The notes below the pieces were generated by a model that made no database searches, was not told where the DNA came from, and saw only the letters and a program-made list of their open reading frames with translations. A stretch of DNA of 64,000 nucleotides from Bog-473 sp963707835 (GTDB taxonomy: Bacteria > Actinomycetota > Acidimicrobiia > Acidimicrobiales > RAAP-2). Of the stretch, positions 8,049 to 16,568 are shown piece by piece (within the stretch, counting starts at the first letter, position 1; each line of letters begins with the position of its first letter). The stretch spans positions 496,001-560,000 of the forward strand of contig CAVPRI010000002.1 in assembly GCA_963707835.1 (NCBI GenBank). The letters run 5' to 3'. The position numbers were made by a program, and so were the translations under genes.

Positions 8049-8624
8049 CTAGTTCGATTTGCAACCATCGTCGGAGTGATCCTTCTTGAGCGGGATCATC
8101 CGTGGACTGCCCTGCGTGACGAGGTGATCTCGGGGCACCTCGCCGGTGACAACCACTCCGAATCCAATGACTGACCTGTCGCCCACGGTCGCACCTCGCA
8201 GGATCCCCGCTCTTGCCGCGATCCACACGTCGTCTCCGATACGGACCGATGACGTCTTCACTGGGCCGCGTGGACTGCGTTGAAGTGAGTGAAAGTCCGT
8301 GTCCATGATGCTCGCGTCGGAGATCTCGCAGCGATCCCCGATCGTCACCGAATCACTCGCCGCGATGTCGGTCCCATTTATGTAACAACCTCGCCCGATG
8401 GTCACCTTTGAATCAGGTCGGAGTGTCCAAATCGTCGCGCTGGTAATGATGCAATCCGCTCCGATCTGGACACGTCCGGGTCCTGAGATGTGGAGTCGGG
8501 ACTTCGTCCGGGTTCCGCTGCCGATCGTCGCTCTGGGAAACCGAAGTCGGTAGAAGGAGGTGCGAAGTTGCGAACGGCAGGGAACGAGTTGCTTGAAGCG
8601 CAGCCACGCCGAGAGCATTTCCAC
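8049..8624 (-). CDS. Hexapeptide-repeat acyltransferase (left-handed beta-helix)
   Basis: A 191-residue protein whose residues about 33-175 are imperfect hexapeptide repeats (I/V-G-x-x-x-x), for example ATIGSG, VQIGAD, VTIGRG, VTIGDR, VRIGDDVWI, ATVGDRSVIGFG, VVVTGEVP. The WI-x-A-x-A-x-IL-x-G pattern and a conserved His in MDTDFHSL match sugar O-acetyltransferases of the WbbJ/LacA type. Likely role: acetyl or acyl transfer to a sugar in surface polysaccharide made by neighbouring genes (inference). Start: GTG at 8624, with an alternative ATG two codons later. Confidence 0.85.
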   Translation of the reverse strand: MEMLSAWLRFKQLVPCRSQLRTSFYRLRFPRATIGSGTRTKSRLHISGPGRVQIGADCIITSATIWTLRPDSKVTIGRGCYINGTDIAASDSVTIGDRCEISDASIMDTDFHSLQRSPRGPVKTSSVRIGDDVWIAARAGILRGATVGDRSVIGFGVVVTGEVPRDHLVTQGSPRMIPLKKDHSDDGCKSN

Positions 8625-8751
8625 GCGGGAATCCTAACCGTGGCCCTGTCCGAGAAACATCTGGATGTGGCCTCCCGTACCGGAGGTCATAAATGTTCCA
8701 CACGGGTCATCAGATGATCCCAAGTCCCTACAGGTGGCCGTGCGACTGCGA

Positions 8752-8785
8752 ACCGGGCCACCCCCCCCGAAGGGGGCGGCCCGGT
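8752..8785 (-). terminator. Terminator hairpin of SBP copy 1
   Basis: ACCGGGCC and C-run pair across a CGAA loop with G-run and GGCCCGGT, a very GC-rich hairpin about 25 bp after the stop codon. No T-run follows. The same hairpin follows copy 2. Confidence 0.65.
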
Positions 8786-8809
8786 CACAACCTGTGTCAG
8801 CGGTTGGCG

Positions 8810-10048
8810 CTAGTACGACGAGTTGGTCGAGGTACCCGGCAGGTACTTCCCGCAAGTGGGCGCCGTGTCCTGGAGCACGAAGCCGTTCTTCTCCGCCTTC
8901 TCGATCCAGAAGCACCCCTCCGAGGGCACGTGCCCGAAGCCGGTCTTGAAGTCGATGGTGAAGGGGATGAGTCCGTTGGCGTTCCAGCTGGTGATGTTGC
9001 GCAGGGCCGAGATGGTGTTGGCCCGCGTCGGGTTCGCTCCCGCGTTCTGCAGTCCCTTGATCATCAGCTCGGTGTTGATCCAGGCCTCGTCCTGGGCGTA
9101 GGACGGGAAGTTGGCCTTGGTCCACCCGGCGTACTTCTCGAGGGCTGCCTGCATCTGCTCGGTCCCGGCGTTGGGGATCGAGAAGGGGTGGAAGACGGCT
9201 TCGAATTCGGCCCCCTGGACATCGTGCCAGGCCGGCGACTTGGGCAGGGTGTCGCTGTAGCCGTCGGGCAGGTAGATGTGCTTCGCGGGCACCCCGGCCT
9301 GCTTGTAGGCCGTGACGAGAGCGATGTTGGAGGCCGCGTCGAGGTTCGACCACATCCAGTCGACGTTGTTCTGCTTGGCCACCAGCGCCGCCGGACCGAA
9401 GTTGGCCACCGTGCCGTAAGGCACGGAGTTGTCCTGGACCACGACCTTGGCCGAGGGGTACACCTTGGCCATGGAGTACGACTGGAAGTTGTTGCCGTTG
9501 GCGTTGACGTTCAAGGTGTAGAGGGCGACGTTCTTCGCCTTGTCCTTCTTGGCGAGCTCGCCGTAGACGGTGTTGATCGGCGTGTCCGCCGTGTTGCTCC
9601 CGGTGTCACCGGCGAACATGTTGGAGTACAGGCCCCACTCCTTGCCGTCGGCGCTGAAGCCGGTCACCGGCACGCCGGCCTGGTTGGGGTACTTGGCCAC
9701 CAGGCTCATCAGGTAGGTGTTCGACACGATGCCGACGTCGCCGGCCTGAGCGGCTTCTTGCACGGCGGTGGCGGCGAGCGAGGGGTTGGTCTGGGTGTCG
9801 ATGACCTTTCCGACCAACTTGTGGCCGTGGACACCACCCGCCGCATTCGCCGCGTCGATCGCCGCGTTGAAGACCGCGCTCGTGCCGGTGTTGTTCGCTG
9901 CAGCGGAACCGGTGACGTCGTTGACGAAGGCGATCGTCAACGGGGCCGGCGACGCCGAAGCGGTGGTGCTCAGGCCCCCGATCATCAGCACCGGTAGGCC
10001 GACGGTGGCCGCCAGTGCCGAGGTAACGAATGTTCGTGTCGGTCGCAT
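8810..10048 (-). CDS. Branched-chain-amino-acid-type ABC substrate-binding protein, copy 1
   Basis: 412 residues with a signal peptide (MRPTRTFVTSALAATVGL then ...TTASAS, cleavage near residue 33) and a type I periplasmic-binding fold of the LivJ/Peripla_BP_6 class: LTIAFVNDVTGSAA start, GGVHGHKLVGKVIDTQTNP, AALVAKQNNVDWMWSNLDAAS and C-terminal ELMIKGLQNAGANPTR. No lipobox Cys is seen, so it is probably secreted. It is almost identical to the divergent gene at 10898-12136 (28 differences counted by eye in 412 positions). No permease or ATPase genes are nearby, so the transporter or sensor partner must be elsewhere. Ligand unknown. Confidence 0.88.
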   Translation of the reverse strand: MRPTRTFVTSALAATVGLPVLMIGGLSTTASASPAPLTIAFVNDVTGSAAANNTGTSAVFNAAIDAANAAGGVHGHKLVGKVIDTQTNPSLAATAVQEAAQAGDVGIVSNTYLMSLVAKYPNQAGVPVTGFSADGKEWGLYSNMFAGDTGSNTADTPINTVYGELAKKDKAKNVALYTLNVNANGNNFQSYSMAKVYPSAKVVVQDNSVPYGTVANFGPAALVAKQNNVDWMWSNLDAASNIALVTAYKQAGVPAKHIYLPDGYSDTLPKSPAWHDVQGAEFEAVFHPFSIPNAGTEQMQAALEKYAGWTKANFPSYAQDEAWINTELMIKGLQNAGANPTRANTISALRNITSWNANGLIPFTIDFKTGFGHVPSEGCFWIEKAEKNGFVLQDTAPTCGKYLPGTSTNSSY

Positions 10049-10176
10049 GCTCCCCCTTCGCTGGTCCCCGATGGAAACCGGATACGGACCCCCGTGTGTG
10101 TTCTGGACGTCCTGCCGGCCGGCTCCGATCGGTCATCACGGTTGACCGTGTGATCTGGCTTCATCCCGGTTGCGGA

Positions 10177-10226
10177 GCAAGCTAGCAGCTGTCGCGCGCG
10201 ACTTGTAGTCTGATCGTCATAAGAAT
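10177..10226 (-). promoter_or_regulatory. Conserved upstream block of SBP copy 1
   Basis: On the minus strand: ATTCTTATGACGATC then 38 nt from its start CTGCTAGCTTGC. Both words and the exact 38-nt spacing recur upstream of copy 2 (10733-10782), although surrounding sequence differs. This fits a shared promoter/operator; TAGCTT may be the -10 (inference). Confidence 0.55.
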
Positions 10227-10230
10227 TGGC

Positions 10231-10732
10231 GCAGAAGGTCACGTTCCGCCGGGCGGCAACACCTGGCCGATTCTCTCCCGCGCGCAGTGTGATCGCCCGA
10301 CGTCCGGCAGGTCTGAATGCGCCGCCGGGGACGGAAAGCACGACGGTGATCGCATGTCCCATCGCATGGAGAACACGTAATCACAGCATCGGCGACTGAG
10401 CCGTCCTCCAGCGACGCGAGCATCCGCCAACGGCTACGCCGAGAATCAAGTTGTCCCCATTCTCGGGCTTCTGGCGCCCGTGGCCAGCGGCGGAATGGGT
10501 GATCCCACCCTCCGTTTCGGCGGCCACAACCCTCTCCGGCGCGAGCGAACCGAATCGGTCGCCATGCTCCACATCGGGAGAGTGTGGAGAGGCGAGCACG
10601 TCACCTGCGACGTCACTCTCCAAGGCGCTCCAGCGAGGCAAGCATGCCGTCGAGGAGTCGAACGGCCAGCGGGCGGTGCGCTCTAGTCGATCGGCTAGTC
10701 GTCTTCCCGCCGCATGATGAAATTCTGCCGTG
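10231..10732. other. Spacer between the two divergent SBP promoters
   Basis: About 500 bp with no gene I can support. Short open frames exist on both strands but show no recognisable domain, good start or ribosome site. The region could hold a regulator remnant or simply long leaders. Confidence 0.4.
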
Positions 10733-10782
10733 ATTCTTATGGCGATCTGACTGCGGAGCGCTCAGGCCAACTGCTAGCTTGC
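10733..10782 (+). promoter_or_regulatory. Conserved upstream block of SBP copy 2
   Basis: ATTCTTATGGCGATC at 10733-10747 and CTGCTAGCTTGC at 10771-10782, same words and same spacing as upstream of copy 1. The distance to the ATG at 10898 leaves a leader of roughly 100 nt. Confidence 0.55.
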
Positions 10783-10897
10783 GGAAGGCCCGATGGGCAC
10801 TGATCGGATTCAGCGATGGATCAGACCTTCAGGAGGGGAAATGCATAACGGATCGAGACCGCGCTCTCGAATGGGGAAAGAAGCCGCAAGGGGGAGC

Positions 10898-12136
10898 ATG
10901 CGACCGACACGAACATTCGTTACCTCGGCACTGGCGGCCACCGTCGGCCTACCGGTGCTGATGATCGGGGGCCTGAGCACCACCGCTTCGGCGTCGCCGG
11001 CCCCGTTGACGATCGCCTTCGTCAACGACGTCACCGGCTCTGCCGCAGCGAACAACACCGGCACGAGCGCGGTCTTCACCGCAGCCATCGACGCGGCGAA
11101 TGCGGCGGGTGGCGTCCACGGCCACAAGCTGGTCGGAAAGGTCATCGACACCCAGACCAACCCCTCGCTCGCCGCCACCGCCGTGCAAGAAGCCGCTCAG
11201 GCCGGCGACGTCGGCATCGTGTCGAACACCTATCTGATGAGCCTGGTGGCCAAGTACCCCAACCAGGCCGGCGTGCCGGTGACCGGGTTCAGCTCCGACG
11301 GCAAGGAGTGGGGCCTGTACTCCAACATGTTCGCCGGTGACACCGGGAGCAACACGGCGGACACGCCGATCAACACCGTCTACGGCGACATCGCCAAGAA
11401 GGACAAGGCGAAGAACGTCGCCGTCTACGCCCTGAACGTCAGTGGCAACGTCAACAACTTCGAGACCTACTCCATCGCCAAGGTGTACCCCTCGGCCAAG
11501 GTCGTGGTCCAGGACAACTCCGTGCCTTACGGCACGATGGCCAACTTCGGTCCGGCGGCGCTGGTGGCCAAGCAGAACAACGTCGACTGGATGTGGTCGA
11601 ACCTCGACGCGGCCTCCAATGTGGCTCTCATCACGGCCTACAAGCAGGCCGGGGTGCCGGTGAAGAACATGTACTTCCCCGACGGCTACAGCGACACCCT
11701 GCCCAAGTCGCCGGCCTGGCACGATGTCCAGGGCGCGACCTTCCAGGCTGTCTTCCACCCCTTCTCGATCCCCAACGCCGGGACCGAGCAGATGCAGGCG
11801 GCCCTCGAGAAGTACGCCGGGTGGACCAAGGCCAACTTCCCGTCGTTCGCCCAGGACGAGGCCTGGATCAACACCGAGCTGATGATCAAGGGGCTGCAGA
11901 ACGCGGGAGCGAACCCGACGCGGGCCAACACCATCTCGGCCCTGCGCAACATCACCAACTGGAACGCCAACGGGCTCATCCCCTTCACCATCAACTTCAA
12001 GACCGGCTTCGGGCACGTGCCCTCCGAGACGTGCGTCTGGAACGAGAAGGCGGAGAAGAACGGCTTCGTGCTCCAGGACACGGCGCCCATCTGCGGCAAG
12101 TACCTGCCGGGTACCTCGACCAACTCGTCGTACTAG
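10898..12136 (+). CDS. Branched-chain-amino-acid-type ABC substrate-binding protein, copy 2
   Basis: 412 residues from the ATG at 10898, chosen because it matches the start of copy 1 and follows the site AAGGGGGAGC; an upstream in-frame GTG/ATG extension of 35 residues is not shared and is disfavoured. Same signal peptide, same LivJ-like fold and the same C-terminal LPGTSTNSSY as copy 1. Substitutions versus copy 1 include several in the VYALNVSGNVNNFETYSI region and WNEKAEKNG near the end, which could tune ligand binding. Secreted, orphan binding protein; divergent from its twin and followed by the same terminator hairpin. Confidence 0.88.
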   Translation: MRPTRTFVTSALAATVGLPVLMIGGLSTTASASPAPLTIAFVNDVTGSAAANNTGTSAVFTAAIDAANAAGGVHGHKLVGKVIDTQTNPSLAATAVQEAAQAGDVGIVSNTYLMSLVAKYPNQAGVPVTGFSSDGKEWGLYSNMFAGDTGSNTADTPINTVYGDIAKKDKAKNVAVYALNVSGNVNNFETYSIAKVYPSAKVVVQDNSVPYGTMANFGPAALVAKQNNVDWMWSNLDAASNVALITAYKQAGVPVKNMYFPDGYSDTLPKSPAWHDVQGATFQAVFHPFSIPNAGTEQMQAALEKYAGWTKANFPSFAQDEAWINTELMIKGLQNAGANPTRANTISALRNITNWNANGLIPFTINFKTGFGHVPSETCVWNEKAEKNGFVLQDTAPICGKYLPGTSTNSSY

Positions 12137-12160
12137 CGCCAACCGCTGACACAGGTTGTG

Positions 12161-12194
12161 ACCGGGCCGCCCCCTTCGGGGGGGGTGGCCCGGT
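12161..12194 (+). terminator. Terminator hairpin of SBP copy 2
   Basis: ACCGGGCC-GCCCCC, loop TTC, then a G-run and TGGCCCGGT, 25 bp after the stop; mirrors the hairpin at 8752-8785. No T-run. Confidence 0.65.
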
Positions 12195-12254
12195 TCGCGT
12201 GCTGGGGACGGGTGGTCGACAACGCCCAGAGCGCGGTGAACGAAGTGAACTTCG

Positions 12255-12363
12255 AGGGACCGGAGCGTGGCCGACGTCATGAACGCCATCGATCGGGGAT
12301 CTTGGCCTCCGAAGGAGCCCCTACATCACCGGCGAGACCTTCAACGTCGACGGCGGGCGCGTA
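12255..12363 (+). pseudogene. Remnant of a short-chain dehydrogenase/reductase C-terminus
   Basis: Three short pieces in different frames read VADVMNAI, ILASEGA and YITGETFNVDGGR, which together match the C-terminal SDR signature (ADxxNAIxFLASExASYITGETFNVDGG). At least two single-base frame changes are needed, and no Rossmann or YxxxK region is found upstream. It is therefore a decayed 3' fragment, flanking the right arm of the inverted repeat. Confidence 0.55.
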
Positions 12364-12408
12364 TGCGCCCCTGAGCCCGGAGACGGGCGGGGGAGAGCGC
12401 TGGGGCGC

Positions 12409-12732
12409 TCATTCCCATTCCATGTAGCGACGCAGGCGTGCCTTTCCCGCCGGCCTGGGCCCATGCTCACGCAGTGCCTCGGGCCGGTGGGTCTGCAGCC
12501 ACGACGTCAGCGCATCGGGTCCGTCGAACACGATCTCCTGGTCCGTGGCCATCACGTAGAGGCGGATGAGGTCCCCATCCGCCGTCACGGAGTATTCGAC
12601 CTCGCCCTGGTCGACGTAGCACCACAGCGGGGTGGCGCCCGGTGTCGCCCGGGCTTCGAGGCGCCAGCCGGGGCGTCCCTTGAGGAGTTCGACGAGGTGC
12701 TGTCTCATGACGGTGTGGGGCAACTGTCCCAT
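12409..12732 (-). CDS. Conserved hypothetical protein (about 107 residues)
   Basis: Small soluble protein starting MGQLPHTVMRQHL (ATG 12732; an alternative ATG is at 12708). It has an alpha/beta pattern, WRLEARATPGATPLWCYVDQG then YSVTADGDLIRLYVMATDQEIVFDGPDAL, and a basic tail RPAGKARLRRYMEWE. I recognise no family. The tail is close to the convergent SDR remnant. The nearest plus-strand gene upstream (12900) is divergent. No membrane segment or Cys motif. Confidence 0.55.
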   Translation of the reverse strand: MGQLPHTVMRQHLVELLKGRPGWRLEARATPGATPLWCYVDQGEVEYSVTADGDLIRLYVMATDQEIVFDGPDALTSWLQTHRPEALREHGPRPAGKARLRRYMEWE

Positions 12733-12899
12733 CTCCCGCGGTTCCGGGCAAGATGTCGAGCAGCCGGCTCGAAGGGGGGTTTCGCGTGGGGTTCGCGTAG
12801 TTGTCACACGCCACCTGGAGCGGCGTGCGGGCGTGGCGCCACCTCGCACCCCTCGCTATGGTCCGCCGACAAGAGGGATCTGACGAGCGGGAGCAGCGT

Positions 12900-13154
12900 G
12901 TGGGAAGGATGCACCACCCAGTTGTCGCAGGCCGGTCGGATGGGCTCTGGGTGGTCACCTGCCCGGACTGCCGTCGGGACGATCCATCCTCGGCTCCGAT
13001 CGGCATCGACATGCCCGTCGCGTCGATCGAGGTTGCCGAGATGATCCGGCAGAATCACGCGGGAAGGGGACCTCAGGCCATGACCCGCCGCCGTATCGGA
13101 TCCAGGTGGAGCGAAGCGCAGCGGAGCGAGCCGGAATCACCGCCAACCCGGTGA
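12900..13154 (+). CDS. Small CxxC protein, hypothetical
   Basis: About 84 residues from a GTG at 12900 preceded by GGGAG (an ATG at 12909 is also possible). It reads MHHPVVAGRSDGLWVVTCPDC, continues with PIGIDMPVASIEVAEMIRQNH and a basic tail. The single TCPDC pair and an amphipathic helix AEMIRQNH suggest a small zinc- or thiol-containing regulator, but there is no family match I can name. Coding character is moderate: the helix-like middle is convincing, the arginine-rich tail less so. Confidence 0.45.
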   Translation: MGRMHHPVVAGRSDGLWVVTCPDCRRDDPSSAPIGIDMPVASIEVAEMIRQNHAGRGPQAMTRRRIGSRWSEAQRSEPESPPTR

Positions 13155-13247
13155 CAATTTCGTCGAGCGTCCTCCCCGTTTCCGCAGCTCGGATGTTACG
13201 TTGCCAGCGCTGTTCCATTCCCAGGGCACGAGGGGGCGAGCGGAAGA

Positions 13248-15713
13248 GTGAGACGGCAGGTCAGAAGCGCGCGCCACACAGCGCGAGTGGTGGCGCGTCT
13301 CGTCACCGCCGGTCTGGCGACAACCGTGATGCTGATCGCAACGACGGCCCTCCCGAGTGTCGCCGGTGCGACGGGCATCGTCCCGCCGGCAACCCCTTCA
13401 GTCAACGTGCCGCCCCAGGTGGTACCGCACTGCACCATGTCACCGGTCGATGACACCAGCACCGCCTGTATCTCATCAGTGTTGCACAACATCAACTACG
13501 CGCGCTGGCTCGAGGGCCTTGGTCCGATGGTGCTGCCCAGCACCTACGCCGGCGATCCCGTGGCGCTCCAGCAGCTCATCCTCACCGACGAGGAGCGGGG
13601 TGACCGCGGTCTGGCGCAGTTCTCGGGGCTCGATGCCACCCTGAACAGCGCAGCGCTGCTCGGCGCACAGTCGAACGCTGACCCCGCAGTGCCGACCGGC
13701 TACCGCGTCGGCCCCGGCGGAGGCGGTTCCATCTTCGCCCTGGACTACACGCCGCTCGGCGCCGATTACGCCTGGATGTACGACGACGGCCTCGGGGGGA
13801 CCAACCTCGACTGCACCCCCTCGCAGTTGTCGGGTTGCTGGGGTCACCGAAACAACATTCTGGGGAACTGGGTGACCACGGGGTCCCAGACGGCGCAGAT
13901 GGGCGATGCCGACACCGCCGCCGGGCAGTACGCCCAGATCTTCGTCGACCAAGCGAACCCGGCCGATCCGCTCGTCGACACCATTGCCCCGAACGCCCTC
14001 CCTACGCCGGCCACCGCAGCGGCACCCCAGGTCGTTCAGGTGCTTCCCGCATCCACGTCGATCACCGCGGCCGGCACGCCGGTCACCATCGAAGGCAACT
14101 ACTTCGGGAGCACGCCCCAGGTCTTCTTCGGGGGCGTCGCGGCGTCCAACGTACAGGTGCACTGGAACGGTGAGCTGACTGCGGATGCCCCCGCCGACCC
14201 GGGGGGCACGGCACGCGATCAGGTCGTCGTCACGGTGACAACCGGAGCCGGGTCGTCGAGCTCGGCCGGCCTCGCGCAGGTCAACGAATTCACCTATGCG
14301 CCGACCAACGCCCCACGGGTGACGTCCATCAGCCCGGCGTCGGGAAGTCTCGTCCCCACGGGCTCCGTGACCATCAGCGGATCGAACCTGGCCAGCGGAG
14401 GGCCCCCGATCGTCGACTTCGGTTCGGTGGCCAGCATCGGCTCGATGACCTACGGCTCGAGCCAAATCACCGCCACCATCCCGCCGTCCGTCGTGCCCGG
14501 GACGGTCAACGTGACGGTCACCACGGCGGCCGGGACGAGTGCCGTCTCGGCCGCAGATCTGTTCACCTACTCGGGCAGCGGGACGACCATCCCGCCGGCC
14601 ATCACCAGCGCCTCGTCGACGACCTTCTCGTCGGCAACCCCCGGCGAGTTCGACATCATGACCACCGGCACGCCTCCGGTGAGCTCGCTGTCCGACACCG
14701 CCTTCGCTGGATGCTCCCCGTCGCCACTGCCGTCGAGCATCGCGTTGGCCTACGCCGGAGGTGATCACGCAACGCTGCTGGGGACCCCACAACCTGGGGA
14801 CGGGGGGACTTACACGATCTGCGTGGTGGCAGCCAACGGGATGGGCCCTGCGGCGCACCAACAGCTCACCCTGACCATCAACGCCCCACCCGCACCCCAG
14901 CCACCACCGCCCCCCGTGCCCGTGAGCCACGGCTATTGGCTGGTCGGCTCTGACGGCGGCATCTTCACCTTCGGCTCTGCGCAGTTCTACGGCTCCACGG
15001 GTTCGCTGCGCCTCCAGCGTCCGGTGGTCGGGATCACCCCCACCTCGGGCCGCGGCGGGTACTGGCTGGTGGCCTCTGACGGCGGCATCTTCGCCTTCGG
15101 GAATGCCGGCTTCTACGGTTCGATCCCCGGCCTCGGTCTGGGTCCGGCCGGCTCGGCCACTCCGGCCCACCTCAATGCCCCCATCGTCGGCATGGTCCCG
15201 TCGAACGACGGTGGTGGGTACTTCATGGTGGCCTCCGACGGGGGAGTCTTCGCCTTCGGTGACGCGCGGTTCGAGGGTTCGTGCCCGGGGATCGGAGGCT
15301 GCGTGGGTTCGGCGGTCGCGGTCGTGCCCGACGCCTCCGGCAACGGCTACTGGGTCGTGACCAACCTGGGCGCCGTGTACACCTTCGGCGACGCTACATA
15401 TTACGGGCAGCCGGGAACGCAACCGTCGGCGATCACCTCGGTCGTGGCTACCCGCGACGGCCGAGGCTACTGGATCCTCGACGCCGCAGGGCAGGTCTTC
15501 TCATTTGGCGACGCCACCCCACTGGGGGGCCTCACCACCGGATCCACCGGACGGTTCGATCCGGCCACGGCCATCTTCGCCACCGGTGACGGCGCCGGCT
15601 ACTGGGTGGCGACCGCACTGGGCAAAGTGTCGGGGTTCGGCGATGCCCCCAACGCGGGGGACATGTCGGGAAGCCCTCTGAACGGTCCCATCGTGGCCGC
15701 GTCGGGGTCTTGA
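13248..15713 (+). CDS. Secreted CAP-domain protein with IPT/TIG domains and GYW repeats
   Basis: 821 residues. Signal peptide: basic start, hydrophobic LVTAGLATTVMLIATTALPSVAGA to about residue 41. CAP (SCP/PR1-like) domain about 65-230: HNINYARWLEGLGPM, and the family motif GHRNNILGNW with His200. Two IPT/TIG beta domains about 265-350 and 353-440 (each begins P-x-V-x-x-x-x-PASxS). A linker rich in Pro (APPAPQPPPPPVPV) precedes six divergent GYW repeats, about 562-821 (GYWLVGSDGGIFTFGSA onward). GTG start with GCGGAAG upstream. Role: extracellular or wall-associated; bacterial CAP domains are poorly understood, and the repeats probably bind a surface polymer (inference). Confidence 0.82.
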   Translation: MRRQVRSARHTARVVARLVTAGLATTVMLIATTALPSVAGATGIVPPATPSVNVPPQVVPHCTMSPVDDTSTACISSVLHNINYARWLEGLGPMVLPSTYAGDPVALQQLILTDEERGDRGLAQFSGLDATLNSAALLGAQSNADPAVPTGYRVGPGGGGSIFALDYTPLGADYAWMYDDGLGGTNLDCTPSQLSGCWGHRNNILGNWVTTGSQTAQMGDADTAAGQYAQIFVDQANPADPLVDTIAPNALPTPATAAAPQVVQVLPASTSITAAGTPVTIEGNYFGSTPQVFFGGVAASNVQVHWNGELTADAPADPGGTARDQVVVTVTTGAGSSSSAGLAQVNEFTYAPTNAPRVTSISPASGSLVPTGSVTISGSNLASGGPPIVDFGSVASIGSMTYGSSQITATIPPSVVPGTVNVTVTTAAGTSAVSAADLFTYSGSGTTIPPAITSASSTTFSSATPGEFDIMTTGTPPVSSLSDTAFAGCSPSPLPSSIALAYAGGDHATLLGTPQPGDGGTYTICVVAANGMGPAAHQQLTLTINAPPAPQPPPPPVPVSHGYWLVGSDGGIFTFGSAQFYGSTGSLRLQRPVVGITPTSGRGGYWLVASDGGIFAFGNAGFYGSIPGLGLGPAGSATPAHLNAPIVGMVPSNDGGGYFMVASDGGVFAFGDARFEGSCPGIGGCVGSAVAVVPDASGNGYWVVTNLGAVYTFGDATYYGQPGTQPSAITSVVATRDGRGYWILDAAGQVFSFGDATPLGGLTTGSTGRFDPATAIFATGDGAGYWVATALGKVSGFGDAPNAGDMSGSPLNGPIVAASGS

Positions 15714-15801
15714 CCCGCAACAGGGTGCGGCAGTCGCCGGTGCGGCAGGCACGCGTGCGAATCTAGGGTGTGGCGACGAAGCGATCCCGAGGGAGGCAGT
15801 G

Positions 15802-16566
15802 ATGGGCATCTTCCAGCGAGCCCACGACATCGTGCAGGCCAAGACCAACAAGGCTCTCGACGCGGCCGAGAAGCCCGACGAGATGCTCGACCTCTCCTAC
15901 GAGAAGATGCTCGAGCAGATCACCCAGGTGCGCCGCGCCCTCGTCGACATCGCGGCATCTCGCAAGCGGCTCGAGCTCCAGGAGGAGCAGTTCCAGCACA
16001 CCATCGACCACCTGCAGGAACAGGCCAAGCAGGCGTTGGGGGCGGGGCGCGAGGATCTGGCCAAGGAGGCACTGTCGCGCAAAGCGGCGGCCCAGCAGCA
16101 GATCGATCAGATGGAACCGCAGCGCCAGCAGCTGGGCGACGAGGAGCAGAAGCTGTCCAAGACCCTCGACGTGCTGCAGAAGCGGGTGAACGATTTCCGC
16201 ACCCAGAAGGAGACACTGAAGGCCCAGTACACCGCGGCCAAAGCCATCTCGAATGTCGACGAGAGCACCGCCGGGATCTCCAAGTCCTTCAACGATTCCG
16301 GCGCCACGCTGCAGCGTGCGCAGGACAAGATCGCCACCATGCAGGCCCGATCAGGTGCCCTCGACGAGCTCCTTGAGTCCGGCGTCCTCGAGGACGTGGG
16401 CGGCGGTACCGACGACATCCAGAAGGAGCTCGACCAGGTCGGCAAGGACGCCCAGGTCGACAACGAACTGGCCGCGCTCAAGGCACAGCTGGCCACGGGA
16501 GCACCGGAGCCCGAGGCGATCTCCGCGACCCCCTCCGAGCCCCCCGGAGGCAGTGCCACGCCATAG
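15802..16566 (+). CDS. pspA: PspA/IM30 family protein
   Basis: 254 residues, almost entirely coiled coil. It begins MGIFQRAHDIVQAKTNKALD, the membrane-binding amphipathic helix of PspA/Vipp1, followed by long charged helices with YEKMLEQITQVRRALVDIAASRK. A flexible Pro/Glu tail ends the protein. The ATG at 15802 was chosen over the GTG at 15799 because GGGAGG lies at 15791-15796. Known role: ESCRT-III-like protein that stabilises the inner membrane under envelope stress. Three bases separate it from the following CorA-like gene frame, so co-transcription is likely. Confidence 0.9.
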   Translation: MGIFQRAHDIVQAKTNKALDAAEKPDEMLDLSYEKMLEQITQVRRALVDIAASRKRLELQEEQFQHTIDHLQEQAKQALGAGREDLAKEALSRKAAAQQQIDQMEPQRQQLGDEEQKLSKTLDVLQKRVNDFRTQKETLKAQYTAAKAISNVDESTAGISKSFNDSGATLQRAQDKIATMQARSGALDELLESGVLEDVGGGTDDIQKELDQVGKDAQVDNELAALKAQLATGAPEPEAISATPSEPPGGSATP

Positions 16567-16568
16567 TC

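Larger units (their letters stand above)
8750..10058 (-). repeat. Left arm of 1.3-kb inverted repeat (SBP gene, copy 1)
   Basis: Reverse-complement match to about 10888-12196: it covers the ribosome-binding site AAGGGGGAGC, the whole substrate-binding-protein gene, the intergenic tail AGCGCCAACCGCTGACACAGG and the terminator hairpin. The two arms are separated by about 830 bp. Confidence 0.85.
10888..12196 (+). repeat. Right arm of 1.3-kb inverted repeat (SBP gene, copy 2)
   Basis: Inverted counterpart of 8750-10058. The first 150 or so and several internal stretches of the encoded protein are essentially identical, with differences concentrated between residues about 155 and 260 and near the C-terminus, a mosaic that suggests gene conversion. 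Confidence 0.85.

Noticed and set aside
10381..10641. Small minus-strand ORF in the SBP spacer
   Set aside because: No ribosome site, no family match and composition typical of non-coding DNA here.
8693..12289. Long antisense frames across both substrate-binding protein genes
   Set aside because: They follow from the high third-position GC of the real genes; both show Val/Gly/Arg-rich, low-complexity sequence with no family motif.
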